A stretch of DNA of 33,598 nt from Verrucomicrobiota bacterium (GCA_030604905.1 JAUVVA010000033.1:1-33598), one strand, 5' to 3'. Shown: positions 8,131 through 17,344, numbered from the stretch's first letter. Notes: generated from the letters alone by a model not told the origin. Numbers and translations are program-made.

Positions 8131-9813
8131 ATGACGCCTCGCAGCCTCACACACCGCTCGCCGCTCCTGGGCTTGGTCGTCGCGTGGGGCATCGGCTCCG
8201 CGCTGGTGCATCTCGGCGGCGCCCCGTGGTCGCCGCGGATTTGGGCGATGCTTGCGCTTGGCGGCCTGGCCCTCGCCGTCCTCGCGCATGTTCTCGGCCC
8301 GCGTTTCTCCGCCTGTTTCCAAATCGCGCGCCCCACCTTCCTCGCGGGGCTCGCGCTCGCCCTCGCCGCGGCCGGGGCCCTTCGCACCAGCGACGTCCGC
8401 GGCCGGCTCGCCGAGTGGGACGCGTTGTCGCTCCCGCCACGCGAAGCGCGCCTCGAACTGCGCGTGGAGCGCGCCTTCGCCTCCCGCCAGGCCGGGCGCG
8501 CCTCCGGTCTCGCTCGCGTCGTCTCGGCCGGGCCGCACCTCGCCGACCTCGTCGGCCAGCGCGTGCAGTTCTCGGCCGCCTGGCCCGAGGAGGCGGCCGC
8601 GCCTCTGCGCGGCGCGCGCTTCTCCGCGCTCGGCCTCCTCGCTCCCCTGCCCCGTCTGCCCGAGGCGGGCAGCTTTGAGCGTTTCCTCGCCGACGAAGGC
8701 GCCAACTTCACCTTCAACCGCGCCCGCCTCGAAGGGCCGGTCCACCCCGCCGGCCCTTGGACTCGGCTCTACGCCTCCGCCGGCCAACGCCTGGAAGACA
8801 CCCTGCGCCACGGCCTCGAATCCCGCCCCCACCTCGCCGACCTCTACGTGGCCATGCTCCTGGGTCGCAAACAGGCGCTCAGCCGCGAGCAGCGCGATTG
8901 GTTCGTGCGCAGCGGCACCATGCATCTCTTCGCGATCAGCGGTCTGCACGTCGCCGCGATCGCGGTCGCCTTTCACACCCTGCTCATCCTCGCGCGCGTG
9001 CCCTCCCGCCCGCGCTTCCTCGCCGGCACGCTCCTGCTCTGGCTCTACGTCGAGATCACCGGCGGGCAGCCCTCCGCCATCCGCGCCTTCTGGATGATCA
9101 CCTGCCTGCTCGGCGCGCGGCAACTGCGGGCGCCCACCAACAGCCTCTCCGCCCTCTGCGCCTCGGCGCTCGGCGTGCTCATCGTCTCACCGCACCAGCT
9201 CTTCGGCGCCGGCTTCCAGATGAGCTACGGCATCGTCGCCGCCATCCTTCTTTACGGGGTGCCGCTCCAGGAAAAATGGCAGGCCGGCTGGCGCCCTTGG
9301 GCCCTGCTGCCCGCGGAATCGCGCCGCTGGACGCACACCACTTGGGAGGAGGGCGTGCGCCTGACGCTGGCCGCGCTCGCGCTCGGCCTCGCCGCCACCC
9401 TGATCAGCACGCCGGCCACGCTTGGCTTCTTCGGCCTCGTCGCGCCCGGGGCCTTTTTCGTCAACCTCCTCCTCGTGCCGGCCGCCTCCTTGGTCATCTT
9501 CTCCGGCGTGGCCTCGATGCTCGCGGGCCTGGTGGGGCTGGCTCCGGTGTCCGTGCTCTTCAACCACTCCGCGGGCCTCGTGCTCGCGTTGATGGAGGGA
9601 AGCGTGGTGGCCGCGCTCGGCGTGCCGGGCTCCTCCCTGCCCGCGCAGCTCGATCCGCCCTGGCTGCCCGCGCTCGGCGGCCTCGGGATACTCGCGCTGC
9701 TCGCGCTCGGCTACGCGCGCCGTTGGCCGGAGCATCCGCTCGGCGCGGCGCTGCCCTACGGCGCCCTGGCGATCTTCCTCGCCCTCGGTCTCTCCTTCGC
9801 GCGCATGCCCTGA
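8131..9813 (+). CDS. comEC: ComEC/Rec2-family DNA uptake channel protein (no beta-lactamase domain)
   Basis: The 560-residue polytopic membrane protein has early transmembrane helices and then a soluble OB-like region (about 90-220, DUF4131-type position). The ComEC core carries the signature HLFAISGLHVAAIA near residue 270, followed by about eight further hydrophobic helices and ending in LGLSFARMP. ComEC forms the inner-membrane channel that imports single-stranded DNA during natural transformation. Typical proteins of about 700-800 aa carry a C-terminal MBL nuclease domain; here the frame stops right after the last helix, so that domain is absent. The start ATG at 8131 gives a normal first helix. 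A pilB-type ATPase lies about 1 kb further on the opposite strand, consistent with a pilus-based uptake system. Confidence 0.85.
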   Translation: MTPRSLTHRSPLLGLVVAWGIGSALVHLGGAPWSPRIWAMLALGGLALAVLAHVLGPRFSACFQIARPTFLAGLALALAAAGALRTSDVRGRLAEWDALSLPPREARLELRVERAFASRQAGRASGLARVVSAGPHLADLVGQRVQFSAAWPEEAAAPLRGARFSALGLLAPLPRLPEAGSFERFLADEGANFTFNRARLEGPVHPAGPWTRLYASAGQRLEDTLRHGLESRPHLADLYVAMLLGRKQALSREQRDWFVRSGTMHLFAISGLHVAAIAVAFHTLLILARVPSRPRFLAGTLLLWLYVEITGGQPSAIRAFWMITCLLGARQLRAPTNSLSALCASALGVLIVSPHQLFGAGFQMSYGIVAAILLYGVPLQEKWQAGWRPWALLPAESRRWTHTTWEEGVRLTLAALALGLAATLISTPATLGFFGLVAPGAFFVNLLLVPAASLVIFSGVASMLAGLVGLAPVSVLFNHSAGLVLALMEGSVVAALGVPGSSLPAQLDPPWLPALGGLGILALLALGYARRWPEHPLGAALPYGALAIFLALGLSFARMP

Positions 9814-9868
9814 ATCAGCGGGCGCTCGGCCGCCGCGCCCGGGCTCCTTCGAGGCCGGCGCTTCGGAG

Positions 9869-9890
9869 GCGGCGGCATGCCTGCCGCCGC
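9869..9890. terminator. Strong hairpin between convergent comEC and clpP
   Basis: A perfect 9-bp GC-rich stem (9869-9877 / 9882-9890) with a TGCC loop lies in the 109-base gap between the convergent genes comEC and clpP. No T-run follows on either strand. It is a plausible bidirectional transcription barrier rather than a textbook intrinsic terminator. Confidence 0.45.
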
Positions 9891-9922
9891 ACCGCGCCGC
9901 GCCCCTCCGCCACTCCGCCGGC

Positions 9923-10555
9923 TCAGGCCGCCACCGCGCCGGTGGTCGGCGGAGTGATGGCGCCGGTCTCGGCGGCGTTTTCGACCACGTGGTCGACGAT
10001 GCCGTAGGCCTTGGCCTCGTGGGCGCTCAGGTAGTAGTCGCGATCTGAATCCTTCTCGAGCTGCTCGATGCTCTTGCCGGTGTGGCGCGAGAGCACGTTG
10101 TTCAAAGTCTGGCGCCAGCGGATGATCTCGCGCGCCGCGATCGCGATGTCGGCCGCCTGACCGCCCGCGCCGCCGCTCGGCTGGTGGATCATCACGCGGC
10201 TGTGCGGCAGGGCGAAGCGCTTGCCCTTCGTGCCGGCGGCGAGAAGCACGGTGGCCATGCTCGCGGCCATGCCGATGCAGTAGGTGACGACGTCGCACTG
10301 GAGGAAGCGAATCGTGTCGTAGATGGCCATGCCGCCGGTCACCACGCCGCCGGGCGAGTTGATGTAGAGATGGATGTCCTTCTTGGGATCCTCCATCTGG
10401 AGGAAGAGGAGCTGGGCGATGACCACGTTGGCCACGCCGTCGTCGATCGGCGTGCCGATAAAGATGATCCGGTCCTTCAAAAGGCGGGAGTAGATGTCCA
10501 TCGACCGCTCGATGCGGCCGTTGTTCTCGATCACCATCGGCACGTAGTAACTCAT
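9923..10555 (-). CDS. clpP: ATP-dependent Clp protease proteolytic subunit
   Basis: The 210-residue serine peptidase belongs to the ClpP family. The catalytic triad is visible: S99 in GMAASMA, H124 in MIHQPSGG, and Asp near 173 in [15 protein letters not shown] (64-70), the GIVD turn and other family blocks are present. ClpP assembles as a double heptamer and degrades proteins delivered by ClpX/ClpA. The ATG at 10553-10555 is used; the frame continues upstream as antisense-like sequence. No clpX or tig lies beside it, unlike many genomes; its upstream neighbour on the same strand is the pilB-type ATPase, 191 bases away. The C-terminal tail ([14 protein letters not shown]) is slightly extended compared with E. 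coli. Confidence 0.95.
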   Translation of the reverse strand: MSYYVPMVIENNGRIERSMDIYSRLLKDRIIFIGTPIDDGVANVVIAQLLFLQMEDPKKDIHLYINSPGGVVTGGMAIYDTIRFLQCDVVTYCIGMAASMATVLLAAGTKGKRFALPHSRVMIHQPSGGAGGQAADIAIAAREIIRWRQTLNNVLSRHTGKSIEQLEKDSDRDYYLSAHEAKAYGIVDHVVENAAETGAITPPTTGAVAA

Positions 10556-10746
10556 AGGATGGCGTCGAACTTCACCGCCCTCGCGCGGAAGGCAAGCGCC
10601 CGCTGCCCCTCGCCGAAATCGGGGGCGCCCTCCGCGCCGCCGACTCCGCACCGCCGACTCCGCGCCGCCCACGGCGGCGGCGGCGCGTCCCGGGAGTTTC
10701 CCCGGTCGGCGGGCGCGGGGCGCGCCCCGTGCGCCGCGCGCCCGGC

Positions 10747-12459
10747 TCAGACCAGATCGGGCGGCACCGTGGCGAGGGATTCCTCCAGGGTGGTGAGGCC
10801 GTCCTTCACCTTGAGCATCGAGTCCTGGTGCAGGGTCTTCATGCCGCCGCGCATCGCGATCTTCTTCAGCTCGGCCGATTCGAGGCCCTTGTTGATGCCC
10901 TCGATCAACTCGGAGTTCGTCACCATGAGCTCGTGGATGCCCACGCGGCCCTTGTAGCCGGTGTTGTTGCACTTCGGGCAGCCGCGCGGGCTCGCCTTGT
11001 AGATCTGGCCCGACCAGCCGATGGCGTTCTCCAAAAGCTCCTTTTCCCGGCCCTCGGGCTCGTGCGCGACCTTGCACTGCTTGCACACGCGGCGCATCAG
11101 GCGCTGGGCGCAGACGCAGAGCAGCGAGGAGCTGATCATGAAGGGCTCGATGCCCATGTCGGTCAGACGCGCGATCGTGCTCGGGGCGTCGTTGGTGTGG
11201 AGCGTGGAGATGAGCAGGTGACCGGTGAGCGCGGCCTCGACCGCGATGTTGGCGGTCTCCTTGTCGCGGATCTCGCCGACGAGGATGATGTCGGGGTCCT
11301 GGCGCAGGTAGGCGCGAAGCGCGCTGGCGAAGGTCAGGCCGATCTGCCGGTGCATCTGCATCTGGTTGATGCCGGGCAGGGTGTATTCGATGGGGTCCTC
11401 GGCGGTGCGGATGACGACATCGGGCGCGTTGATCTCGCCGAGCGCGGAGTAGAGCGTCATCGACTTGCCCGAGCCGGTGGGGCCGCAGTGCAGGATCATC
11501 CCGTAGGGCTGGCGGATGCACTCGCGATACTTGGCGAGGTTTTCCTCGGAGAACCCGAGCGCGGGCAGGGGCAGCGTGGACTTCTGCTTGTCGAGGATAC
11601 GCATCACGACGCCCTCGCCGTAGTTGAGCGGCGCGGTGGAGACGCGCAGGTCGACGTCGATGCCCTTCTTCGTGTGGTGCTTGAAGACGATGCGTCCGTC
11701 CTGCGGCAGGCGGCGCTCCGCGATGTCGAGGTTGCACATGATCTTCAGGCGGGCGACGAGCGCCGGGCCCACCTTGGCCGGAAGGCGAAGCTTTTCCTGG
11801 CAGATGCCGTCGATGCGGTAGCGGACCACGATCTCCTTTTCCCAAGGCTCGACGTGGATGTCGGAGGTGCCGGAGTAGTAGGCGTCCTCGATGATGCGGT
11901 TGGCCAGCTGCACGATCGGGGCGGAGTCCTCGGTGACGTCCTCCTCGACGCCATCGCCGTCGGCGCCCTCGAGACCGTATTCCTGGCCGATCGCGCCGAC
12001 CACGTCGTCGAAGCCCGCGGGGCGCGTGGCCTCCTTGGTGAACTTATCCTGGATGTCCTTCTCGCGCGCGAGCAGGCGCACCACGCGCTTGCCCGTGAGC
12101 TCGTTCACCTTTTGCGGGATCGCGAGGTCGAAGGGGTTGGCCACGGCGAGCAGCAGCGTGTCGCCCGCATAGCCGATCGGAAGGCAGAGATGCTCCTGGC
12201 AAAACTCCTGCGGCACGCGCTCGTAGGTGGAGGGGCCGACGCGGAACTTGGCCGCAAAGAAGGGGGCGAGGTGGTAGGCGGCGGCCTTGGCGACGAAGAG
12301 CTGCGTCGGGCTGACGTTCATCTCGCGCAGCAGCTTGTCGAGCTCCTCGCCCGAGGTCTCATCCTCGCGGTTGCTGAGCGTCTCGACCTGCTCGGGCGAG
12401 AGGCGGCCCTGTTTTTCGAGTTGCTGGACGATCTGGAGCTGGAGTTTGCCGAGCGGCAT
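10747..12459 (-). CDS. pilB: Type IV pilus / type II secretion assembly ATPase (PilB/GspE family)
   Basis: The 570-residue protein has an N-terminal MshEN/T2SSE_N-type region (about 10-140) and the GspE nucleotide-binding core. Walker A GPTGSGKS spans 326-333, the Asp box lies near 353-358 (TAEDPIE), Walker B is [12 protein letters not shown] (about 388-399), and the His box is TLHTND near 419-424. A four-cysteine zinc site is C459/C462 and C494/C497. This set, including the zinc module, is typical of extension ATPases of type IV pili and of GspE. PilB and GspE cannot be separated by sequence alone here; no other pilus or secretion genes are in the window. It may power a pilus serving the ComEC uptake channel encoded nearby, which is inference. 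A companion MshEN-like gene ends 93 bases upstream. Confidence 0.88.
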   Translation of the reverse strand: MPLGKLQLQIVQQLEKQGRLSPEQVETLSNREDETSGEELDKLLREMNVSPTQLFVAKAAAYHLAPFFAAKFRVGPSTYERVPQEFCQEHLCLPIGYAGDTLLLAVANPFDLAIPQKVNELTGKRVVRLLAREKDIQDKFTKEATRPAGFDDVVGAIGQEYGLEGADGDGVEEDVTEDSAPIVQLANRIIEDAYYSGTSDIHVEPWEKEIVVRYRIDGICQEKLRLPAKVGPALVARLKIMCNLDIAERRLPQDGRIVFKHHTKKGIDVDLRVSTAPLNYGEGVVMRILDKQKSTLPLPALGFSEENLAKYRECIRQPYGMILHCGPTGSGKSMTLYSALGEINAPDVVIRTAEDPIEYTLPGINQMQMHRQIGLTFASALRAYLRQDPDIILVGEIRDKETANIAVEAALTGHLLISTLHTNDAPSTIARLTDMGIEPFMISSSLLCVCAQRLMRRVCKQCKVAHEPEGREKELLENAIGWSGQIYKASPRGCPKCNNTGYKGRVGIHELMVTNSELIEGINKGLESAELKKIAMRGGMKTLHQDSMLKVKDGLTTLEESLATVPPDLV

Positions 12460-12552
12460 GAGGAGCGGTGGGCGGGGGTTGGACCTTGAAGAGAGGGAGT
12501 CGAGGGACGAGGCGGGCGGAGCGGACTGGGGACGACGGCGGCGCGACGCGGA

Positions 12553-13071
12553 TCAGGACTTGGCGGCGCTGGCGAGGCGCTCGAGCGTGTCCGCGATGGC
12601 CTCGAGGGTGGTGCCATACCAGATGACGTGGCCGCCGAGCTGTTTTTCCCAGAAGCTGCGCACCGAGGGGCTGAGGTAGTAGGCGGAGGCGACGAGCGTG
12701 AAGTCCTCGTCACGGTCGAAGGGAACGGTCCAGGTGGCCCAGCAGGCGGGGTGGCTGAGGCCCACGCGCACGTCCTCCGCGCCCTCGTAGTGGTGGAGGT
12801 CGACCAGGCCGATGCTGTGCTCGTCGACGCAATACTGGAGCACGTCCTCCTCCTTCACCACCTTCAGGTCGTAGGCCAGCACGCCGAGCAGGGTGCACTG
12901 GCGCGGGGTGCCGCCGGCGATGAGCTCGAGCAGCTTCTCGTTGGCGCTCTCCAGCTGGTCGACGGTGATGAGGTTGGCCTCGACCAAGCTCGCGCCGAGC
13001 AGGCGGTTGGCGCGCATGAGGAGCGAACGGATCTCGGCGGGCGTGGGGGCGGGGGCGAGCGGGGCGGCCAT
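12553..13071 (-). CDS. Stand-alone MshEN/GspE-N-like protein
   Basis: The 172-residue protein has no ATPase domain. Residues about 20-100 (LLGASLVEANLITVDQLESA, then LLGVLAYDLKVVKEEDVLQYC) follow the MshEN/T2SSE_N pattern: 'LG..Lve..lit..QL..A', then a second 'L...' repeat and a 'GLVDL' strand. That domain forms the N-terminus of PilB/GspE ATPases and in some members binds cyclic-di-GMP. The C-terminal part (SYY-type strands, W-rich) is unassigned. It sits immediately upstream of the PilB-type gene on the same strand, probably one operon, so it may be an accessory or regulatory subunit. No RLGxx-type c-di-GMP motif is clearly preserved, so ligand binding is unproven. Confidence 0.68.
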   Translation of the reverse strand: MAAPLAPAPTPAEIRSLLMRANRLLGASLVEANLITVDQLESANEKLLELIAGGTPRQCTLLGVLAYDLKVVKEEDVLQYCVDEHSIGLVDLHHYEGAEDVRVGLSHPACWATWTVPFDRDEDFTLVASAYYLSPSVRSFWEKQLGGHVIWYGTTLEAIADTLERLASAAKS

Positions 13072-13140
13072 GCGTAGGTGGGTGGTGGATACGTGGGTTC
13101 TTGCGGGAGGCGGAGGCGATGCGGCGGCGCGGGGGCGGGC

Positions 13141-14178
13141 TCAGGCGAGGGCGGCGCGCGGACGGGACATGACGCGGGGCTTGCCCCCGTGCTTGATCAC
13201 GCGGGTGCGGATCGCCTGCTTGAGCTCCTCGAGGCCGTCGCCGGTCAGGCAGGAGATCTTGAGCAGCTCGACCTTGTGCTTTCGCTTGAAGGCCGCGAGG
13301 TGCTTTTTGGCCTCGGGCAGGTCGGTCTTGTTGGCCACCACGAGGCGCGGCTTCTTGAGCAGCTTGGGGTCGTAGGCCTTCAGCTCGGCGAGGAGCGTGG
13401 CGTAGTCCTCGCGCGGGTCGCGGTCGTCCGAGCCCGCCATGTCGAGGAGGAACATGAGCAGCTTGCAGCGCTCGATGTGGCGCAGGAAGCGGTGGCCGAG
13501 CCCGCGGTTCTCGCTCGCGCCGGCGATCAGGCCGGGCACGTCGGCGAGCAGCAGGCGGTCGTAGGTCTCGGGATACTCGATCACGCCGATCTGCGGGTGC
13601 AGCGTGGTAAAGGGATAAGGGGCGGCCTTGGGCCGGGCCTTGGTGATGGCGCGGGTGAGGGAGGATTTGCCGGCGTTGGGGAAGCCCACGAGGCCGACGT
13701 CGGCGATGGACTTGAGGACGAGGCGGAAAGTGCCCGTCTCGCCGGGTTTGCCGGGCAGGGCGGTGCGCGGGGCGCGGTTGACCGAGGACTTGAAATGCGG
13801 GTTGCCCCAGCCGCCGTTGCCGCCGGCGCAGAGCACGACCTCCTGGCCGTCCTCGGTGATCTCGGCCACCACCGCGCCGTTCTCCTCGTTGATCACCACC
13901 GTGCCGAGGGGCATGCGGAGGATGGCGGATTTGCCCTCGCGACCGTGGCAGTCCTTGCCCTGGCCGTGCTCGCCGCGCTCGGCGTTCCAGTGCGGCTTGT
14001 ATTTGTAGTCGACGAGGTTGTTGGTGTCGTCGTCACCGACCAGGATGACGTCGCCGCCCTTGCCGCCGTCGCCTCCATTGGGGCCGCCCCAGGGCTCGTA
14101 TTTCTCGCGCCGGAAGGACACGCAGCCGCGCCCGCCGTCGCCGGCTTTCACCTTGATCACGCACTCGTCGATAAACAT
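13141..14178 (-). CDS. obgE: Obg-family GTPase (ribosome assembly / stringent control)
   Basis: The 345-residue protein starts MFIDECVIKVKAGDGGRGCVSF, the glycine-rich Obg fold (residues 1-158), with repeated G-G and N-G-G-D-G-G-K-G-G motifs. The G domain follows with G1 GFPNAGKS (near 166-173), G2 around FTTLHP, G3 DVPGLI, G4 NKTD and G5 SCLTGDG. There is no long C-terminal OCT extension. Obg is essential, binds the 50S subunit and ppGpp, and controls late ribosome assembly. The inner ATG at 14176-14178 is chosen over an upstream in-frame start 63 bases away, because every Obg starts at the F-x-D-x-x-x-I/V-x-V strand. It is 69 bases upstream of the MshEN-like gene. Confidence 0.95.
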   Translation of the reverse strand: MFIDECVIKVKAGDGGRGCVSFRREKYEPWGGPNGGDGGKGGDVILVGDDDTNNLVDYKYKPHWNAERGEHGQGKDCHGREGKSAILRMPLGTVVINEENGAVVAEITEDGQEVVLCAGGNGGWGNPHFKSSVNRAPRTALPGKPGETGTFRLVLKSIADVGLVGFPNAGKSSLTRAITKARPKAAPYPFTTLHPQIGVIEYPETYDRLLLADVPGLIAGASENRGLGHRFLRHIERCKLLMFLLDMAGSDDRDPREDYATLLAELKAYDPKLLKKPRLVVANKTDLPEAKKHLAAFKRKHKVELLKISCLTGDGLEELKQAIRTRVIKHGGKPRVMSRPRAALA

Positions 14179-14318
14179 GCGGGCGCGATGGTGCACAAAG
14201 CCCGGCGCTTGCCAAGGGGCGGGAAAGATTCCGTCCACCAAGGGAACGTGAAAAAGCGCCGCGCCCCTCCGTGCAGCCTCCGGCGGCGACGCGTGAACTT
14301 AACCCGGGGATACCTGGC

Positions 14319-14918
14319 TCAGCCCGCTCCGCCGCTTCGCTCCCGCAGCGCCCGGTGGGCCCGCACCAACTCGTCGACCCGCACCTGGACGTTCTGCACC
14401 GAGGGCACGCCGATGAAGCCGATTTTCTTCTCGTGGTTGCGCCCCTTCGATCCCCGCACCCACTCGCGCGCCAAGATCAGGTCGCCGCTGCCGTCGGCCC
14501 GCTGCACCCGCTCCACGTCCGTCAGCTCCTCCGGCGCGAAACTCCGCACGCTTACGCCGCTCCCGAACGGTGCGGGCGCCACGATGATCGCCCGATCCGT
14601 CGTCAGCGCGTAGGCGGTGCGCCGCGCCAACTTCGCCGCCCACCACGGCGCGCTAAACATGCCCGCCCCGATCAGCACAAAGGGCAGGCCAAACAAGGCG
14701 AAAATCCCGCCCCCCCGCGAGGCCATGATCATCCAGAAGACCGAAAAAGCCGTCCACGGGATCGCGAAAAGCAGGATCGGCAGCGTCATCCGCCAGTGCC
14801 GCTTCGCATCCGGCGCGCTCTGCCAAAGGAGCCGCTCGCCGGGTTTGAGTTCACCGTCGAGGAGACGCTGCGTGTTGGGCTCCAGCGGGATCGATTCGGA
14901 GATGGCGCGAAGACTCAT
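14319..14918 (-). CDS. Small membrane protein with bacterial PH-like domain
   Basis: The 199-residue protein has a short soluble start containing LKPGERLLWQSAPD, then two transmembrane helices (about 45-63 and 70-92, the second in a Gly/Phe-rich stretch). A beta-rich C-terminal domain follows, beginning RRTAYALTTDRAIIV and ending in a helix (VDELVRAHRALRER). 'Y.lT..R.i' after two helices, with a 'vq.v.v' strand later, is the usual bPH/DUF304-type layout. Such proteins are thought to act at the membrane; the specific role is unknown. It is divergent from accA across a C-run-rich 183-base region. The ATG at 14916-14918 is used. Confidence 0.68.
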   Translation of the reverse strand: MSLRAISESIPLEPNTQRLLDGELKPGERLLWQSAPDAKRHWRMTLPILLFAIPWTAFSVFWMIMASRGGGIFALFGLPFVLIGAGMFSAPWWAAKLARRTAYALTTDRAIIVAPAPFGSGVSVRSFAPEELTDVERVQRADGSGDLILAREWVRGSKGRNHEKKIGFIGVPSVQNVQVRVDELVRAHRALRERSGGAG

Positions 14919-14981
14919 GCGCGGCACGCTGGCGACTTCCCCCGCCGAAAGCACGCCCGAAGGCGGCCCGGCCGCCCGCCG

Positions 14982-15004
14982 CCCCCCCCGCCCCCCCCGG
15001 CCCC
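14982..15004 (-). other. Poly-G tracts with G-quadruplex potential
   Basis: The plus strand reads C8-G-C8-GG-C4, so the minus strand carries runs of 4, 8 and 8 guanines separated by 1-2 bases. This satisfies the usual G-quadruplex spacing rule, as the 8-G runs can each supply two tracts. It lies in the divergent promoter region of accA (+) and the PH-like gene (-). A regulatory role is not shown. Confidence 0.45.
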
Positions 15005-15101
15005 GGGCCTCGGAAAAACCCCGCCACGCCCCCACCAGCGCCCCCCGGTGACAGAACTCGGGCAGGCACCCAGCCTCCACCTTTACGCCAGCCACCCAGA
15101 C

Positions 15102-16082
15102 ATGGAAGCCACCACCTACACGCTCGAGTTCGAGAAACCTTTGCGCGACTTGGGCACCCAGCTCGAGCAACTGCGCAAGCAATCCCTCGAGAACAACTTG
15201 GACCTCGGCAAGGAGATCGCCGCGATCGAAAAGAAGATCGCCGCCACCCAGCGCGAGATCTACTCCAGCCTCACTCCGTGGCAACGCGTCCAGATCGCCC
15301 GCCACCCCAAGCGCCCCTACGCCCTCGACTACGTGGGCCTCATGTGCACCGGCTTCCAAGAGCTGCACGGCGACCGCCAGTTTGGCGACGACCGCGCGCT
15401 GATCGGCGGCACCGCCTTCTTCGACGGCCAGCCCGTCATGATCATCGCCCAGCAAAAGGGCCGCGACACCAAGGAGAAGATCGCGCGCAACTTCGGCATG
15501 CCCCAACCCGAAGGCTACCGCAAGGCCCTGCGCCTCATGAAGCTCGCCGAAAAATTCGGCCTGCCGGTCTTCTCCTTCATCGACACCCCCGGCGCCTACC
15601 CCGGCCTCGGCTCCGAAGAGCGTCACGTGTCGGAGGCCATCGCGCTCAACCTGCGCGAAATGGCCCTCCTCGGCGTGCCCACCATCTCCGTGGTCGTCGG
15701 CGAAGGCGGCTCGGGCGGCGCCCTCGGCATCGGCGTCACCGACCGCGTGCTCATCTTTGACAACAGCTACTACTCCGTGATCTCGCCCGAGGGCTGCGCC
15801 GCCATCCTCTGGAAGGACCCCGCCGCCGCGCCCAAGGCCGCCGAGGCCCTTAAGCTCAACGCCGACGTCCTCGAGAAACTCGGCGTCGTCGACGAGGTGA
15901 TCCCCGAGCCCTTCGGCGGCGCGCACAACGACCCCGAGCAGGCCGCCGCCGCCCTCAAATACGCGCTCCAAAAACACCTCAACGACCTGCGCGCCCTCAG
16001 CCCCTCCAAGCTGCTCGACGCCCGCTACGAGCGCTACCGCCACCTCGGCACCTACCAGGAAGGCGGCGCGGTCCGCAGCTAA
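15102..16082 (+). CDS. accA: Acetyl-CoA carboxylase carboxyltransferase subunit alpha
   Basis: The 326-residue protein matches AccA throughout. It has an N-terminal helical segment (LEFEKPLRDLGTQLEQL), then TPWQRVQIARHPKRPYALDY, LHGDRQFGDD, GMPQPEGYRKALRLM, the oxyanion-type segment IDTPGAYPG and VVGEGGSGGALGIG. The family's ISPEGCAAILW follows. AccA with AccD transfers the carboxyl group from biotin-BCCP to acetyl-CoA, giving malonyl-CoA for fatty-acid synthesis. Length is normal (about 320). The ATG at 15102 was chosen over the longer frame because alignment to AccA starts here. It is followed by radC after 74 bases on the same strand. Confidence 0.96.
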   Translation: MEATTYTLEFEKPLRDLGTQLEQLRKQSLENNLDLGKEIAAIEKKIAATQREIYSSLTPWQRVQIARHPKRPYALDYVGLMCTGFQELHGDRQFGDDRALIGGTAFFDGQPVMIIAQQKGRDTKEKIARNFGMPQPEGYRKALRLMKLAEKFGLPVFSFIDTPGAYPGLGSEERHVSEAIALNLREMALLGVPTISVVVGEGGSGGALGIGVTDRVLIFDNSYYSVISPEGCAAILWKDPAAAPKAAEALKLNADVLEKLGVVDEVIPEPFGGAHNDPEQAAAALKYALQKHLNDLRALSPSKLLDARYERYRHLGTYQEGGAVRS

Positions 16083-16156
16083 GCCCGCCCCCGCCGCCCC
16101 GCCCCGGCCACCCCCGAGCCGCGCTCCTCGCCCGCCCGCCTCGCCCGTCCCGCACC

Positions 16157-16906
16157 ATGAGCGAAGACCCGCCGCCCGGAAATCCCGCCGCCGCGAGCCC
16201 CTTCGCCCCCAATCGCCTCCTCGCCCTCGCCGAGGGCCAGCGGCCGCAGGAGCGGGCCCTCGCCCACGGCGTCGGCTCGCTCGCCGACGCCGAGCTGCTC
16301 GCCCTCATCCTGCGCAGCGGCACGCGCGGACACGACGTGATGAGCCTCGCCACCCGCCTCCTCGAGGAAGCGGGCTCGCTCCACGCCCTCACCCGTTGGC
16401 GCGACAGCGACTTTCGCCGCCTCAAAGGCATCGGCCGCGTGAAAAGCCTCCAGCTCTGCACCGTGATGGAAATCACCCGCCGGGTGGTCGGCGCCGAGCG
16501 CCAGCTCGCGCCCGAGCTCAGCAGCCCCGACGACATCTACGCCTACCTGCGACCCCGCACCCTCGGCCTCGACGTCGAAAAGGCCTGGGTTATCTCGCTC
16601 AACTCGCGCAACCGCATCCTGCGCTGCTCCGAACTCACCTCCGGCACCGCGCGCCAGACCCTCGTGAGCCCCGCCGAAGCGCTGCGCGAGGCGATTCGCG
16701 AGGGCGCCAGCGCCTTTATCCTCGCCCACAATCACCCCAGCGGCGATCCCCAGCCGAGCGGGGCCGACGCCCAGATCACCCGCAGACTACGCGACGCGGC
16801 CGACGTCGCCGACATCCGCCTTCACGACCACGTGATCCTCGGCGAGCCCGACTGCGACCCCATCGGCCTCGGCTATTACAGTTTCCGCCGCGGCGGCATG
16901 CTCTGA
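16157..16906 (+). CDS. radC: RadC family JAB/MPN-domain protein
   Basis: The 249-residue protein has a UPF0758/RadC N-terminal region with helix-hairpin-helix-like LKGIGRVKSLQL (about 89-100). The JAMM metal motif follows: H192-N-H194-P-S-G-D-P-x-P-S then D204. It ends in HDHVILG and the usual YYSFRR near the C-terminus. Despite the name, a repair role is doubtful; the JAMM fold suggests a metallo-hydrolase, and a biochemical role is not established. Length is close to the chromosomal type (about 225 aa), with a Pro/Ala-rich first 20 residues. The position directly after accA suggests co-transcription. Confidence 0.93.
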   Translation: MSEDPPPGNPAAASPFAPNRLLALAEGQRPQERALAHGVGSLADAELLALILRSGTRGHDVMSLATRLLEEAGSLHALTRWRDSDFRRLKGIGRVKSLQLCTVMEITRRVVGAERQLAPELSSPDDIYAYLRPRTLGLDVEKAWVISLNSRNRILRCSELTSGTARQTLVSPAEALREAIREGASAFILAHNHPSGDPQPSGADAQITRRLRDAADVADIRLHDHVILGEPDCDPIGLGYYSFRRGGML

Positions 16907-17039
16907 GCCGGCACGTGGATCGGCGCGGGCCGACCCGATTCGCGGGCATGAGGCGGACTGATTTCTTCCGACCGTCTCCGGAACCAAAGTTTCTGCTTCC
17001 GTTCGGCCGATGCCTGCCTACGGTCTGCGCTCCTGCGCC

Positions 17040-17129
17040 GGAGAGGTGGCAGAGTGGTCGATCGCGCCGCACTCGAAATGCGGTTTAGCTGAAAGGCTAA
17101 CGTGGGTTCGAATCCCACCCTCTCCGCCA
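17040..17129 (+). tRNA. tRNA-Ser (anticodon CGA)
   Basis: A complete class II tRNA is present. The acceptor 5' strand GGAGAGG (17040-17046) pairs with CCTCTCC (17119-17125), followed by discriminator G and encoded CCA (17127-17129). The anticodon stem CCGCA/TGCGG encloses loop CTCGAAA, with anticodon CGA at 17074-17076 reading UCG. A long variable arm (TAGC ... GCTA type) and the T-loop GTTCGAATC are present. The long variable arm and anticodon agree with serine. Confidence 0.97.
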
Positions 17130-17344
17130 CTTTGGCCGCCCGGCCCCGGAAGCGTTTTTCAACCTGAAACCGGCAGCCCACGCCTATTTCTATCCGTGGT
17201 AATCCGCGGGACCCGCGATGCCGACGTCGGAAATCAGTTCGAGCGACGACCGCCCGCGCACGCACCGCGGAGGAGACTATGCGGGTGTGCTCCTTCCCGT
17301 CGCGGTCGACCGACCGCGGAGCGTTGCCCGTGGGTTCGGAACAC

